NCBI GenBank assembly: GCA_022376925.1
Contig: JAIOJX010000001.1
Coordinates: forward strand, 40,210,324 to 40,274,323
Direction: 5' to 3'
DNA length: 64,000 nucleotides
Origin: Tragulus kanchil
Taxonomy: Eukaryota > Chordata > Mammalia > Artiodactyla > Tragulidae
In this document: piece after piece, positions 11,379 through 22,970 of the stretch
How the letters are laid out: the number at the start of each line of letters is the position of its first letter
How positions within the stretch are numbered: position 1 is the first letter of the stretch
Position numbers and translations under genes: made by a program
The notes under the pieces: generated by a model
The model's database searches: none
What the model was told of the DNA's origin: nothing
Seen by the model: only the letters and a program-made list of their open reading frames with translations

Positions 11379-13610
11379 ACTGTATAGAACTTTTCCATAT
11401 TTGTCTGCAAGGAATATAATCAACCTGATTTTTGTATTGACCATTTTGGTGATGTCTATGTGTAGAGATGTCTCTTGTGTTATTCGAAAAGAGTGTTTGC
11501 TATGACCATTGCGTTCTCTTGGAAAAACTCTTAGCTTTTGGCCTGCTTCATTTTGTACTTCAAAGCCAAACTTGCCTGGTATCTAGGTATCTCTTGAGTT
11601 CCTACTTTTGCATTCCTATTCACAATGATGAAATAGGACATTTTTTGGTATTAGTTCTAGAAAGACTTACAGGTCTTTGTAGAACCATTCTTCATAGAAA
11701 CATTTATATATGTTATCATGTGTGAAAATTATGACTACTTTGCTTCTTCTTTTCCAACTCCTTTGCATTTATTTGCTTTTTTAAGGTTTTTTTTTTTTTT
11801 TTCAATTTTATATGCTTGCTGATGCAATGTTGAAAAGAAATTAAAATAACTGGAGACTTTTTCTTTTACCTCACCAAGATTAAGCATTTTAAAGTTCTAT
11901 CCAGTGGGTAGATGTTTTTAGAAATCTTTTGCATGTATTCATTATTGAAATAAAGAAGCTTGCTTGTTAGTTTTCCTTTAAATTAATTGAAAATTATTCT
12001 GTTTTTTGTACATCAGAATACTTTGTGAAAGGTATAAATACTTCTATAAATATGTTTTTTTAATAAGTGCTTAGAAAATTGTTCCTTAAGTGTTTACTAG
12101 ATTTTTGTTTTTAAGTCACTATGTCATGTCCAACTCTTTGTGACCCCGTGAACACCAGGCTTCTCTGTCCTTCACTATTTCCAAGAATTTGCTCATACTC
12201 GTGTCCATTGAGTCGGTGATGGCATTCCACCATCTCATCTTCCATTGTCTCCTTCTCATCTCGCCCTCAATCTTTCCCAGCATCAGGGTCTTTTCCAGTG
12301 AGTCAGCACTTTACATTAAGTGGCCAAAGTATTGGAGCTTCAGCATTAGTCCTTCCAATAATATTCAGGGTTGATTTCCTTTACGAATGACTGGTTTGAT
12401 CTTGCTATCCAAGAGACTCTCAAGAATCTTCTCCAGCACCACAATTCAAAAGAATCAGTTCTTCAGTACTCAGCCTTCTTTATGGTCCAACTCTCACTGT
12501 ATAGAACTTTTCCATATTTGTCTGCAAGGAATATAATCAACCTGATTTTTGTATTGACCATTTTGGTGATGTCTATGTGTAGAGATGTCTCTTGTGTTAT
12601 TCGAAAAGAGTGTTTGCTATGACCATTCGTTCTCTTGGAAAAACTCTTAGCTTTTGGCCTGCTTCATTTTGTACTTCAAAGCCAAACTTGCCTGGTATCT
12701 AGGTATCTCTTGAGTTCCTACTTTTGCATTCCTATTCACAATGATGAAATAGGACATTTTTTGGTATTAGTTCTAGAAAGACTTACAGGTCTTTGTAGAA
12801 CCATTCTTCATAGAAACATTTATATATGTTATCATGTGTGAAAATTATGACTACTTTGCTTCTTCTTTTCCAACTCCTTTGCATTTATTTGCTTTTTTAA
12901 GGTTTTTTTTTTTTTTTCAATTTTATATGCTTGCTGATGCAATGTTGAAAAGAAATTAAAATAACTGGAGACTTTTTCTTTTACCTCACCAAGATTAAGC
13001 ATTTTAAAGTTCTATCCAGTGGGTAGATGTTTTTAGAAATCTTTTGCATGTATTCATTATTGAAATAAAGAAGCTTGCTTGTTAGTTTTCCTTTAAATTA
13101 ATTGAAAATTATTCTGTTTTTTGTACATCAGAATACTTTGTGAAAGGTATAAATACTTCTATAAATATGTTTTTTTAATAAGTGCTTAGAAAATTGTTCC
13201 TTAAGTGTTTACTAGATTTTTGTTTTTAAGTCACTATGTCATGTCCAACTCTTTGTGACCCCGTGAACACCAGGCTTCTCTGTCCTTCACTATTTCCAAG
13301 AATTTGCTCATACTCGTGTCCATTGAGTCGGTGATGGCATTCCACCATCTCATCTTCCATTGTCTCCTTCTCATCTCGCCCTCAATCTTTCCCAGCATCA
13401 GGGTCTTTTCCAGTGAGTCAGCACTTTACATTAAGTGGCCAAAGTATTGGAGCTTCAGCATTAGTCCTTCCAATAATATTCAGGGTTGATTTCCTTTACG
13501 AATGACTGGTTTGATCTTGCTATCCAAGAGACTCTCAAGAATCTTCTCCAGCACCACAATTCAAAAGAATCAGTTCTTCAGTACTCAGCCTTCTTTATGG
13601 TCCAACTCTC
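11379..13610. repeat. Direct tandem duplication D (1117 and 1115 b)
   Basis: Bases 11379-12495 recur at 12496-13610. Differences are one base in 'ccattgcgttctc' and a T-run of 17 versus 16. The unit joins the 5' end of the first BovB fragment to the 3' end of a second one, with about 400 bases of AT-rich DNA between. Confidence 0.95.
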
Positions 13611-13790
13611 ACATCCGTGCATGTCTACTGGAAAAACCATAACTGTGACTCTACAGACCCTTGTCAGAATGTGATGTCTTTGCTTTTTAATATTAATGTC
13701 TTTGCTTTTTAATATGCTGTCAAGGTTTGTCATAACTTTTCTTCCAAGGAGCAAGTGTCTTGTAATTTCATCGCTGCAGTCACTATTACT
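13230..13790 (-). mobile_element. BovB 3' fragment
   Basis: Minus-strand BovB 3' end, reading 'tgtccaactctttgtgaccc' through 'catcagggtcttttccagtg', then 'ggtttgtcataacttttctt'. It is cut off near 13790. A 14-base local repeat (tgtctttgcttttt) occurs at 13674 and 13698. The first ~380 bases are also present at 12114-12495 as part of duplication D. Confidence 0.82.
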
Positions 13791-14029
13791 CGTTTTACTG
13801 GTAGTTTTTCTTGGATGTGGTACCTGCTTTATTGAAAAATTTTAAGCCAGTGAGTCATAAGATTTAAAAAGTATCAGAATTGTGAAATATATTTTTATTA
13901 AATGGAATACACAAAATATCTATGCATGTTTTAAGAATAATTATAAAATACATGGATATAATGCCTTCCTACCTTAAAACATTGAAATTTGGTAATAGTA
14001 CATAGGTATATGAGCTTCTTGAGCTTTAT

Positions 14030-14790
14030 CAGATAAGGCCAAATACTTTTCTCAATGGCTATGCTAATTTGCATTTGTACAGCAGTATAAAAGATGTTTC
14101 ATTGTTCACATTTCCATCAAGTCTTGGTAATGTCAGGTTTTAATCATGATTGGTCTTTCACGTTCATATATTTAGTCTACCTTATTCAGATATTTTTATA
14201 CATATGTAAGTTCCTTTTTTTCCTTGTGTTTGAATACCTGATTATCCATGTACCATTAATTGAAAAATGCATCCTTTCACCATTGACCTCAAATGCCAGG
14301 TTTGTCATAAATCCTTTGTGTTTGTGTGTGTATGTGCACGTGTTCATGCATTTGGATTTCCAATTCTAATTATTTGGTTAAATTGCTTGCCTATGATAGC
14401 ACTTCTTTGTCTTCATAATTATCAGTATAAAATTAGCATTGATATATTTTGATAATATTAACATTGTGTTATTGGAGAGTGTTTTAATGCTTACTAATGA
14501 TATGTTAATATTAATTTTTTTTTGGTTCTTTGGTTTTTTCTTTTTAAAATTTCCTTTATTCTTTTCTTTTATTTCTTCCTTTCTAATGCTTATACTTTTT
14601 CTGCTTTCCTTGCTTTTGTGCACTGTCACTATTCAGGTGACGCATTGGACCTTGCAATGTTGAAATCAGTTGGTCATAGCAGACATCCTTGACTTGTTGC
14701 CCACCTCTAAGTTTATTTTTTAGACATTATGCATACCATGAAAATTTGAAGTGTATTCTCGTCATTATTCATAATACTCTGTTGTTTCTA
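14030..14790 (-). mobile_element. Ancient L1 remnant
   Basis: Diverged minus-strand L1: 'ttcacatttccatcaagtct' and 'catgtaccattaattgaaaa' match recalled L1M 3' UTR/ORF2 phrases. 'agcagacatccttgacttgt' near 14679 matches a phrase of ORF2 antisense. Boundaries are vague and frames are destroyed. Confidence 0.45.
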
Positions 14791-14799
14791 TTTATGTAA

Positions 14800-15134
14800 T
14801 TTATTCATTTTATTATTTTTTAGCCCTGCTGGTCTTTGCTGCACACAGGCTTTCTGTAGTTGCAGAGAGTAGGGGTTACTGTCTAGTTGCAACACACAGA
14901 CTTCTCCTTATAGTGGCTTCTCTTATGGAGCATGGACTCTAGGGCACTTGGGCTTCGGTAGTTGTGTGTGCATGGGCTCAGAAATTGTAGCTCATGGGCT
15001 CCGGAGCACAGGCTCAGTAGTTGTAATGCATGTGCTTAGTTGCCCCACTGGCATGTGGTATCTTCCTGGATCAGGGATTGCACTGATACACCCTTCAATG
15101 CAAGGCAGATTCTACTGGGACAACAGGGAAGCCC
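14800..15134 (-). mobile_element. CHR-type tRNA SINE, older copy
   Basis: Antisense copy from a T-rich left end, through 'ttagttgccccactggcatg', to 'caacagggaagccc'. The copy is strongly diverged, with few CpG left. Confidence 0.75.
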
Positions 15135-15219
15135 TCTCATGTTGTGTTTAAAAATTAAAAATAAAACATATCAAGCTTATACAAGTGCTTAAAACAATAT
15201 GATGCACCCCATACTGCCA

Positions 15220-15392
15220 CTGTGCTGTGCTTAGTTGCTCAGTCATGACTGACTCTTTGTGACCCCATGGACTGCGCCCACCAAACTCCTATATCCATAG
15301 GGATTCTTTAGGCAAGAATACCAGAGTGGGTTGCCATGCCCTCCTCCAGGTTGTCTTCCCAACCCAGGGATCAAACCCAGGTCTTCTGCATT
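15220..15392 (-). mobile_element. Bov-tA SINE
   Basis: Antisense Bov-tA with 'ttagttgctcagtcatgact', 'aagaataccagagtgggttg' and 'gatcaaacccaggtcttctg'. It lacks the last part of the tRNA head. Flanking copies gcaccccatactgcca (15204-15219) and gcacccatactgcca (15393-15407) look like its target-site duplication. Confidence 0.8.
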
Positions 15393-15441
15393 GCACCCAT
15401 ACTGCCATTACCTTTGTACTAAGGTTATCAAGATTTTTCCA

Positions 15442-17605
15442 ACTCCCTGACCTTATTTTTCTTTTCTTTCTTTCCTTATCATTGATGAAGAATTTCTGAA
15501 AACTTTCCGACATCATTTTATCCCTATGTATTTTGTGAACTATCTCCAAAAACTGTAGACTTTTATTTACATAGCCTTTGTGTACATTATAACACTGTCC
15601 AATTTAAAATGTCCTTGGTTTTATCTGTCACCCTGGTCATAGTCAAATTTCCATAATATTTTCAAAATGGTACTTTTGAATTTGTTGTGTTTTAATGAAG
15701 ATTCTAATTAGCTTCATAATGGTACCTTTTATGTCTCAGTTAATCTAGAACATCCTCCTCTTATTCTTGTTTGTGACTAGTTAAAGAAAGAGCAGTTATT
15801 CTGTAGATGGCTCAAAATTTTGGATATCTGTTTACTTTTTTATCATGTTATTTAACTTATGAATCTATGCCTCATGTTTTCTATAAATTATATATATGCA
15901 CTAAGTTTGATCAGATTTAAATAATGTTTGATGTTATCCTGTTATGAAAATACCTTCCCTACTTATATTGAATACTACTTGCTCTAAAAATGGAACAAGC
16001 CATTTTTCTAAGGGTCCTTGGTCCTTATCTATTCTAATAGAAAAATAGATTTTAAAATTATAGTTATTTGTGAGCCAAAGATCCTCATTGTGTGAGTGTA
16101 TGTATGTACATGTATGTATATATGTGTATGCATAATAGATTACCATGTTATATGTGCACCTTAACTATTATAGATATAGTATTACAGGAATACAGTAATA
16201 TATAAATTATATTTATGTAATTATAGTGATAATGTATGATTATGTTTATGTGGTTATAGTATTGAGTTAGAGTGTTCCAAATATAGCTGGATTATGAAGT
16301 TACATTTATAGTACTATGGTAGTACTGATATAGTTACAGTATTAGAGTAATAGTTATAATATTGTTGTTATAGTATTACAAATACAATCATAATTTTATA
16401 ATTGTTGAGTTATCAGTTTACTATTATATTTGTAATTACAGCTTTTAATTATATTGATAATAATTTTAGTTTTATAGTTAAAAAGTTAAAGCACTATTAT
16501 ATCACTAAGATTGCAGTCTAGTGACTCCCTGACCTTATTTTTCTTTTCTTTCTTTCCTTATCATTGATGAAGAATTTCTGAAAACTTTCCGACATCATTT
16601 TATCCCTATGTATTTTGTGAACTATCTCCAAAAACTGTAGACTTTTATTTACATAGCCTTTGTGTACATTATAACACTGTCCAATTTAAAATGTCCTTGG
16701 TTTTATCTGTCACCCTGGTCATAGTCAAATTTCCATAATATTTTCAAAATGGTACTTTTGAATTTGTTGTGTTTTAATGAAGATTCTAATTAGCTTCATA
16801 ATGGTACCTTTTATGTCTCAGTTAATCTAGAACATCCTCCTCTTATTCTTGTTTGTGACTAGTTAAAGAAAGAGCAGTTATTCTGTAGATGGCTCAAAAT
16901 TTTGGATATCTGTTTACTTTTTTATCATGTTATTTAACTTATGAATCTATGCCTCATGTTTTCTATAAATTATATATATGCACTAAGTTTGATCAGATTT
17001 AAATAATGTTTGATGTTATCCTGTTATGAAAATACCTTCCCTACTTATATTGAATACTACTTGCTCTAAAAATGGAACAAGCCATTTTTCTAAGGGTCCT
17101 TGGTCCTTATCTATTCTAATAGAAAAATAGATTTTAAAATTATAGTTATTTGTGAGCCAAAGATCCTCATTGTGTGAGTGTATGTATGTACATGTATGTA
17201 TATATGTGTATGCATAATAGATTACCATGTTATATGTGCACCTTAACTATTATAGATATAGTATTACAGGAATACAGTAATATATAAATTATATTTATGT
17301 AATTATAGTGATAATGTATGATTATGTTTATGTGGTTATAGTATTGAGTTAGAGTGTTCCAAATATAGCTGGATTATGAAGTTACATTTATAGTACTATG
17401 GTAGTACTGATATAGTTACAGTATTAGAGTAATAGTTATAATATTGTTGTTATAGTATTACAAATACAATCATAATTTTATAATTGTTGAGTTATCAGTT
17501 TACTATTATATTTGTAATTACAGCTTTTAATTATATTGATAATAATTTTAGTTTTATAGTTAAAAAGTTAAAGCACTATTATATCACTAAGATTGCAGTC
17601 TAGTG
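15442..17605. repeat. Direct tandem duplication E (2 x 1082 b)
   Basis: Bases 15442-16523 are repeated at 16524-17605 with equal length and no difference I noticed. The unit includes the left part of the degenerate TATAGT array. Confidence 0.95.
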
Positions 17606-17642
17606 TCAAAATTATATTTACAGCGATAAAATGGTTATTACA

Positions 17643-17920
17643 GGGGCTTCCCTGGTGGTCCAGTGGGTAAGGACACCGCCTTGCAGTGCAAGGGGTGCCG
17701 GTTCAATCCCTGACCTGGGAAAATCCCACGTGCCTCAGAGCGGCTGGACCCATGTGTCCAATTACCGAGCCGGAGCTCTGGAGCGCATGCGCCCAGAGTC
17801 GGTGCTTTGTGCGACAACAGAGGCCACTGTGACGGGAGGCCCACATAGATAAAATGAAAGACCAATAGAAGTGACCCGCCTGTCTGCCTCTCTCCCCAAC
17901 CCGCCCCCACCCAAAAAAAA
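17643..17920 (+). mobile_element. Young CHR-like tRNA SINE, sense copy
   Basis: Sense copy from 'ggggcttccctggtggtcca' to 'cgcccccacccaaaaaaaaa'. Perfect 15-base target-site duplication aaaatggttattaca at 17628-17642 and 17921-17935. Compared with the other copies it lacks part of the 'aaagaacaaagatggatg' segment (here 'cacatagataaaatgaaag'), a small internal deletion. The tail is pure A. Confidence 0.92.
17656..17710 (+). promoter_or_regulatory. Internal Pol III promoter (A and B boxes) of SINE
   Basis: tggtccagtgg at 17656-17666 fits the A-box consensus TRGYNNARNGG. ggttcaatccc at 17700-17710 fits the B-box GGTTCRANNCC. Spacing is as in tRNA-derived SINEs. This supports tRNA ancestry; current transcription is not shown. 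Confidence 0.75.
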
Positions 17921-18182
17921 AAAATGGTTATTACAATATAAGTTTTATAGTTGCTAGCAATTATTTATAATGCTATAGATATAAAGTTATAATTATCATT
18001 ATTAATGATATAGACATTATATCAAAGTTATAGGTATAGTATTAGTGATATAGTTATAGTGTTAGTATTAGAGTTTTCATGGGCCTGTTACATGGTAGTC
18101 TTACAATTATAATTGCAACAAAGTGTTACTATAGTATAGCTATAGTATTATGGTCAGATATAAATTATTATATTTATTATTA

Positions 18183-18450
18183 TTTTTTTTTTGGCCACTT
18201 CTGTTGGTCTTTCATTTATTCATTTTCATCCATCTTTGTTCTTTGGCCCATGTGGGCCTCCCATTGCAGTGGCCTCTCTCATTGCAGAGCACCGGCTCTG
18301 AGTGCATGCACTCTAGAACTCCAGCTCAGTAGTTGGACACACCGGTCCAGCTGCTCCACGGCATGTGGGATCTTCCCAGGCCAGGGATCGCATCGGCACC
18401 CCTTGCACTGCAAGGCGGTGTCCTTACCCACTGGACCACCAGGGAAGCCC
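18183..18450 (-). mobile_element. CHR-like tRNA SINE (medium 3' form)
   Basis: Antisense copy that ends directly after 'ttggccacttctgttggtct', without the G-rich 3' extension of the longest form. Target-site duplication tatatttattatta at 18169-18182 and 18451-18464. With the sense SINE at 17643-17920 it forms an inverted pair 262 bases apart. Confidence 0.88.
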
Positions 18451-18984
18451 TATATTTATTATTACACTTAAAAGTTTTGTGATATAGTTGTGAAATCTCA
18501 TTACATTTATAGTCAAAGTAGGAGCTACAGGGTCACAGATTTTGGTAAAAGTTTATAGTCTTATCTTTAGAATATTGTTATCATTTTAAGATTTCTTGTT
18601 ATATTTATGAGGTGTAATATTATAGTTATAAGCATATGCTTATGGTCATAATTATATAGTTATAAGTATAGTACTAGTGTTATAGCTATAGTGCTATAGA
18701 TATAATTATAGTGTTATTAATATAGTTGTAATGTTAGCATTGTAGTGATGATATTATACGTAGAGCATTATAGTCATTATAATGGTATAGTTGTACTGCA
18801 TAGTTATAGTTATAGTTTTATGGTTATAGTGATATTCAGATTGTTGTAATGAGAGTTTGATTATAATGTTATGGCTATAGTAATGTGGTTATAATCATTT
18901 TGTTTGTTTTGTATGCTTTAGTATTATAGCCATAGGGTTATAGTTACAGTGTCATCATAAAATTTAATTGTCAAATTGTGGTTT

Positions 18985-20973
18985 TATTTGTAATGTTTTA
19001 GTTATAGTGGTACATGATTATAACTATAATGATATAGTTATACTGTTGCAGATATAATTATAATTATGTATACAGTTATAGTGATAATCTCAACTTTGTA
19101 GTGATTATGGTCTTGTTATATCAATAGTTATGATGTTATGGTTATATTTATATTATTATGATCATACTACTAGTATTATATTTTTGTATTATAGTATAGG
19201 GTTGTAATAAGAATATTATAAAAATTTAATTATTATAAAACTATGGTGTTATCATGTTATACAGAGTTATAAGACTATGCTTACATTTAGAGTGCTAAGT
19301 CATAGTTGTTCTGTCATATAGTTACCATGTTATAATTATTAATATATTGCTGTTATAGTTATAATACTATATAATGCTGCAATTATTATTATGGTGGTAT
19401 TTTATATATATATAGTACTATGGCTATTTTTACTATGTTAAAAGTATAATTGTTCATACTATAAGGCTATTTTGTAGTTATTGATATAAAGCTGTTATTA
19501 TGGTTATACTATAGTTACAGTGATAGTGCTATGTTAGTGTTCACTATAGCTCTATACTCTGAATATAGAAATGTATGTAGAGAACTATAACAATAACACT
19601 AAAAGTATGTGTTAATGTTAAAGTCATAGAGAATTGTTGAAATAATGATAGTGCTATACTGATAATATTATATTTTTGCTTAGAGTTATAATTACATTTA
19701 TAAAGTTACAGTTATATGAGTCAGGAAGATTCCTGGAGAAGGGAATGTCTACCCACTCCAGTATTCTCGCCTTCAGAATTCCATGGACAAAGGAACCTGG
19801 CAGGCTACAGACCATGTGGTCGCCAAGAGTCAGACATGACCAAGTGACTAACACTGTATTTTATACTAACTGTAATAATTGTATAATGCTAGTTATGGTG
19901 ATAAAGTGGTAATCAGACCTCTATAGATAAGAATATGGTACTATTAATATACAGTGTTAGTGTGAAAAAGTCAGTGTTATATTTGTAATGTTTTAGTTAT
20001 AGTGGTACATGATTATAACTATAATGATATAGTTATACTGTTGCAGATATAATTATAATTATGTATACAGTTATAGTGATAATCTCAACTTTGTAGTGAT
20101 TATGGTCTTGTTATATCAATAGTTATGATGTTATGGTTATATTTATATTATTATGATCATACTACTAGTATTATATTTTGTATTATAGTATAGGGTTGTA
20201 ATAAGAATATTATAAAAATTTAATTATTATAAAACTATGGTGTTATCATGTTATACAGAGTTATAAGACTATGCTTACATTTAGAGTGCTAAGTCATAGT
20301 TGTTCTGTCATATAGTTACCATGTTATAATTATTAATATATTGCTGTTATAGTTATAATACTATATAATGCTGCAATTATTATTATGGTGGTATTTTATA
20401 TATATATAGTACTATGGCTATTTTTACTATGTTAAAAGTATAATTGTTCATACTATAAGGCTATTTTGTAGTTATTGATATAAAGCTGTTATTATGGTTA
20501 TACTATAGTTACAGTGATAGTGCTATGTTAGTGTTCACTATAGCTCTATACTCTGAATATAGAAATGTATGTAGAGAACTATAACAATAACACTAAAAGT
20601 ATGTGTTAATGTTAAAGTCATAGAGAATTGTTGAAATAATGATAGTGCTATACTGATAATATTATATTTTTGCTTAGAGTTATAATTACATTTATAAAGT
20701 TACAGTTATATGAGTCAGGAAGATTCCTGGAGAAGGGAATGTCTACCCACTCCAGTATTCTCGCCTTCAGAATTCCATGGACAAAGGAACCTGGCAGGCT
20801 ACAGACCATGTGGTCGCCAAGAGTCAGACATGACCAAGTGACTAACACTGTATTTTATACTAACTGTAATAACTGTATAATGCTAGTTATGGTGATAAAG
20901 TGGTAATCAGACCTCTATAGATAAGAATATGGTACTATTAATATACAGTGTTAGTGTGAAAAAGTCAGTGTTA
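18985..20973. repeat. Direct tandem duplication F (~995 b)
   Basis: Bases 18985-19979 recur at 19980-20973, all within the TATAGT-like array. Differences: a T-run (atttttgt versus attttgt near 19181/20176) and 'aataattgtataatg' versus 'aataactgtataatg'. This is the shortest unit in the window. Confidence 0.93.
19720..19848 (+). mobile_element. Bov-tA SINE fragment
   Basis: Sense 3' part of Bov-tA, missing the tRNA head: 'gaagattcctggagaaggga', 'cactccagtattctcgcctt', 'gtcagacatgaccaagtgac'. It recurs at about 20714-20842 through duplication F. Confidence 0.8.
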
Positions 20974-20982
20974 TATTTGTAA

Positions 20983-21787
20983 CTTTGATATTATCCTCAT
21001 AGCCATAAATATTACATCAATTTATAACTGCTATAAAAACTCCTATTGAAAAGTCTGAGGACAATCTTAATTTTTCCCCCTAGGAACTCAATTATTTTAT
21101 TTTTCTTTACTTAAAGTCCAATAATTTCAACAGAGTATGTCGTGGTGTTGATCCTTATTGATTTCTGTTTTCTCAAGTTATGTGTTTTTTAAGATGGTCT
21201 CTTTCAATATGTAATTCCAAATCTGATTTTTGCAATAATTAGAGTCTTAGATTTTATTCTGGCTCCTACTTTTGGTTTATTCTTCATGGAATCTTATACT
21301 TGTTGGAACTTCTGTAGTACTATTCATTATTTGTCACTTTCTCTTGAATTATTTTTATCTTTTGCTATTTAAAAATTTTTATAATTATTCTTCCTTTGCC
21401 TTTTCATTATAGCATTTAAAATATTTTCATACTTTTGATCCTTCTTGTACAGATATCACTTTTGAAATAGAATTTTTCATTTACATATAATTGGTTCTTT
21501 GAGTTTTATCACCTTATAACTCAGGGTTTATAATTCTAAGTTATATTTTTCTTTCATGTCTTATATAATTACCTTAATGAGTTTTAGGTCATCTTTAAAT
21601 TGTTGGTTAAAATGATTATCTTTTCTGTGGACATGCCTTTTAAATGCTTTTATTGCTTATAAGAATTTTATTCTGTTCCATTTTTTGTTTCTGAGAGCAC
21701 CCTTTTTCTAGGTATTTGATTATGATAGTGTTAGGAGCTCAGATATGTGTAAAATTTAGTTTCTTGAACTTTTAAACGGAAAAAGAT
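20983..21787. other. AT-rich DNA, no recognised element
   Basis: T-rich on the plus strand like the L1 DNA that follows, but I cannot place it in L1 with confidence. No gene seen. Confidence 0.4.
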
Positions 21788-21796
21788 CAAAGTTTT

Positions 21797-22144
21797 GATA
21801 TTTTTTTTAGTTTTATTTATTTATTTTTGGCTATGCTGGGTTTTCACTGCTGCCACAGGTCTTCTCTAGTTGCAGTGAGTGGGGGTACTCTCTAGTTGAG
21901 GTGAGCAAGTTTCTTGTTGCAGTGACTTCTCTTGTTGTAGCACTCAGGCTCTAGGGAACACGGGCTTCAGTGTAGCACATGAACTCAATAATTGGGGCTC
22001 TGAGGCTCTAGAGCACAGGCTCAATAGCTGTGCCTCCCTGGCTTGGTTGCTCCACTGCATGTGGGATCGTCCCAGATCAGAGATCAAACCTGTGTCTCCT
22101 GCACTGGCAGGCAAACTCTACCACTGAGCCACCAGGGAAACCCC
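21797..22144 (-). mobile_element. CHR-type tRNA SINE, older copy
   Basis: Antisense copy with 'ggttttcactgctgccacag', 'ctagttgcagtgagtggggg' and end 'gagccaccagggaaaccccc'. A short target-site duplication, caaagtttt, lies at 21788-21796 and 22145-22153, with similar sequence continuing beyond. Confidence 0.82.
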
Positions 22145-22489
22145 CAAAGTTTTTATTTTTGACTGAAGCCAAACTTTCCTCCTTTGTTCTTGAAATGCTA
22201 ATGTAAACTGAGATTAGCTACTTTTATTCCATTCTAACCAGTTTTATTTGGACTCTCTTTTCTGTTCATCTTATTCCTAGTGTCCTCAATTGTAAATTCA
22301 CTCTCGGGGATTTTTCTTCAATGTGGGGAACTGTCTAAAAAGGGAAAGCTAATGATTCAGTTTCAAAAGTTTTAGCAACTAGATTGTTCAAGCTGTCTAA
22401 GAAAACTTACTACAAATTCTTGCCCTCATGGGCAAGTAGTTTAGATGCTGTTCTATACAAAAATAAAATGGCAGTTTTATTTGGGGGCA

Positions 22490-22970
22490 GTTTCAATTTT
22501 GTTACCTGTGATTGGTCTATTCATATTTTCTATTTCTTCCTGGTTAAGTCTTAGCAGGTTATACCTTTTTGAGTATTTGTCCATTTCTTCCAGATTGTCC
22601 ATTTTATTGACATTTAGTTGTTTGTAGTAATAGTTTATAATCCTTTTTATATCCATAGTGTCATTTGTAGCACCTCATTTTAAATTTCTATTCTTATTTA
22701 TTTGAGCCCTCTCTCTTTTTTTTCTTAATGAATCTGGCTAAATGTCTATATTTAATTTTGCTTATCTTCTCAAGAAAACAGCTTTTAGTTTCATTGATAT
22801 TTGGTATTGTTTTCTTTGTTTCTATTTCATTTCTTTCTACTACAATTTTTATGATTTCTTTCTTTCTAGTAGCTTTGGGTTTTGTTTGTTCTTCTTTCTC
22901 TAGTTACTTTAGGTGTAAGGTTAGGTTGTTTGAGATTTTTCTTGTTTCTTGAGATGAGATTGTAGTTTAT
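22490..22970 (-). mobile_element. L1 ORF2 fragment
   Basis: Minus-strand L1 ORF2: 'tgattggtctattcatattt', 'tcttaatgaatctggctaaa' and 'gggttttgtttgttcttctt' match well-known mammalian L1 phrases upstream of and within the RT region. The same ORF2 interval is present again at about 23390-23800, so this is a separate L1 copy. Confidence 0.75.

Larger units (their letters stand above)
7965..11690 (-). mobile_element. BovB (RTE) LINE, 5'-truncated, duplicated inside
   Basis: The element lies on the minus strand with its 3' end near 7965, where the Bov-A-like terminus reads 'gaactgtagcataccaggct' on plus. Translated remnants on the minus strand follow in order: the C-terminal region with WTIKKAE and WCWRRL (8185-8460), the Y-x-D-D region (~8690-8715, here Y-T-N-D), RT motif A with FDCVDHN (8889-9164), the NKASGGD region (10360-10554), and endonuclease-derived sequence at 11330-11690. 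It stops inside the endonuclease, so it is 5'-truncated. A 1.07 kb internal part is doubled (duplication C) and a Bov-tA SINE sits at 11074-11267. No long frame survives. Confidence 0.88.
16140..20980. repeat. Degenerate TATAGT-like low-complexity array
   Basis: Long runs are built from variants of 'ttatagt', 'atagttatag' and 'gatatagtta' with no fixed register, e.g. 18641-18840 and 19001-19160. It is interrupted by SINEs at 17643-17920, 18183-18450 and 19720-19848 and by the duplicated non-array part of unit E. After removing duplications E and F and the SINEs, roughly 2 kb of array remains. This looks like an old hexanucleotide-type expansion that has decayed. Confidence 0.7.

Noticed and set aside
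11468..11725. 85-residue plus-strand frame, repeated near 12635
   Set aside because: Antisense shadow of the BovB endonuclease region, copied by duplication D.
17643..17720. tRNA gene call at the SINE head
   Set aside because: A and B boxes are present, but the sequence is followed by SINE body and a tail and occurs many times. It is a tRNA-derived SINE, not a tRNA gene.
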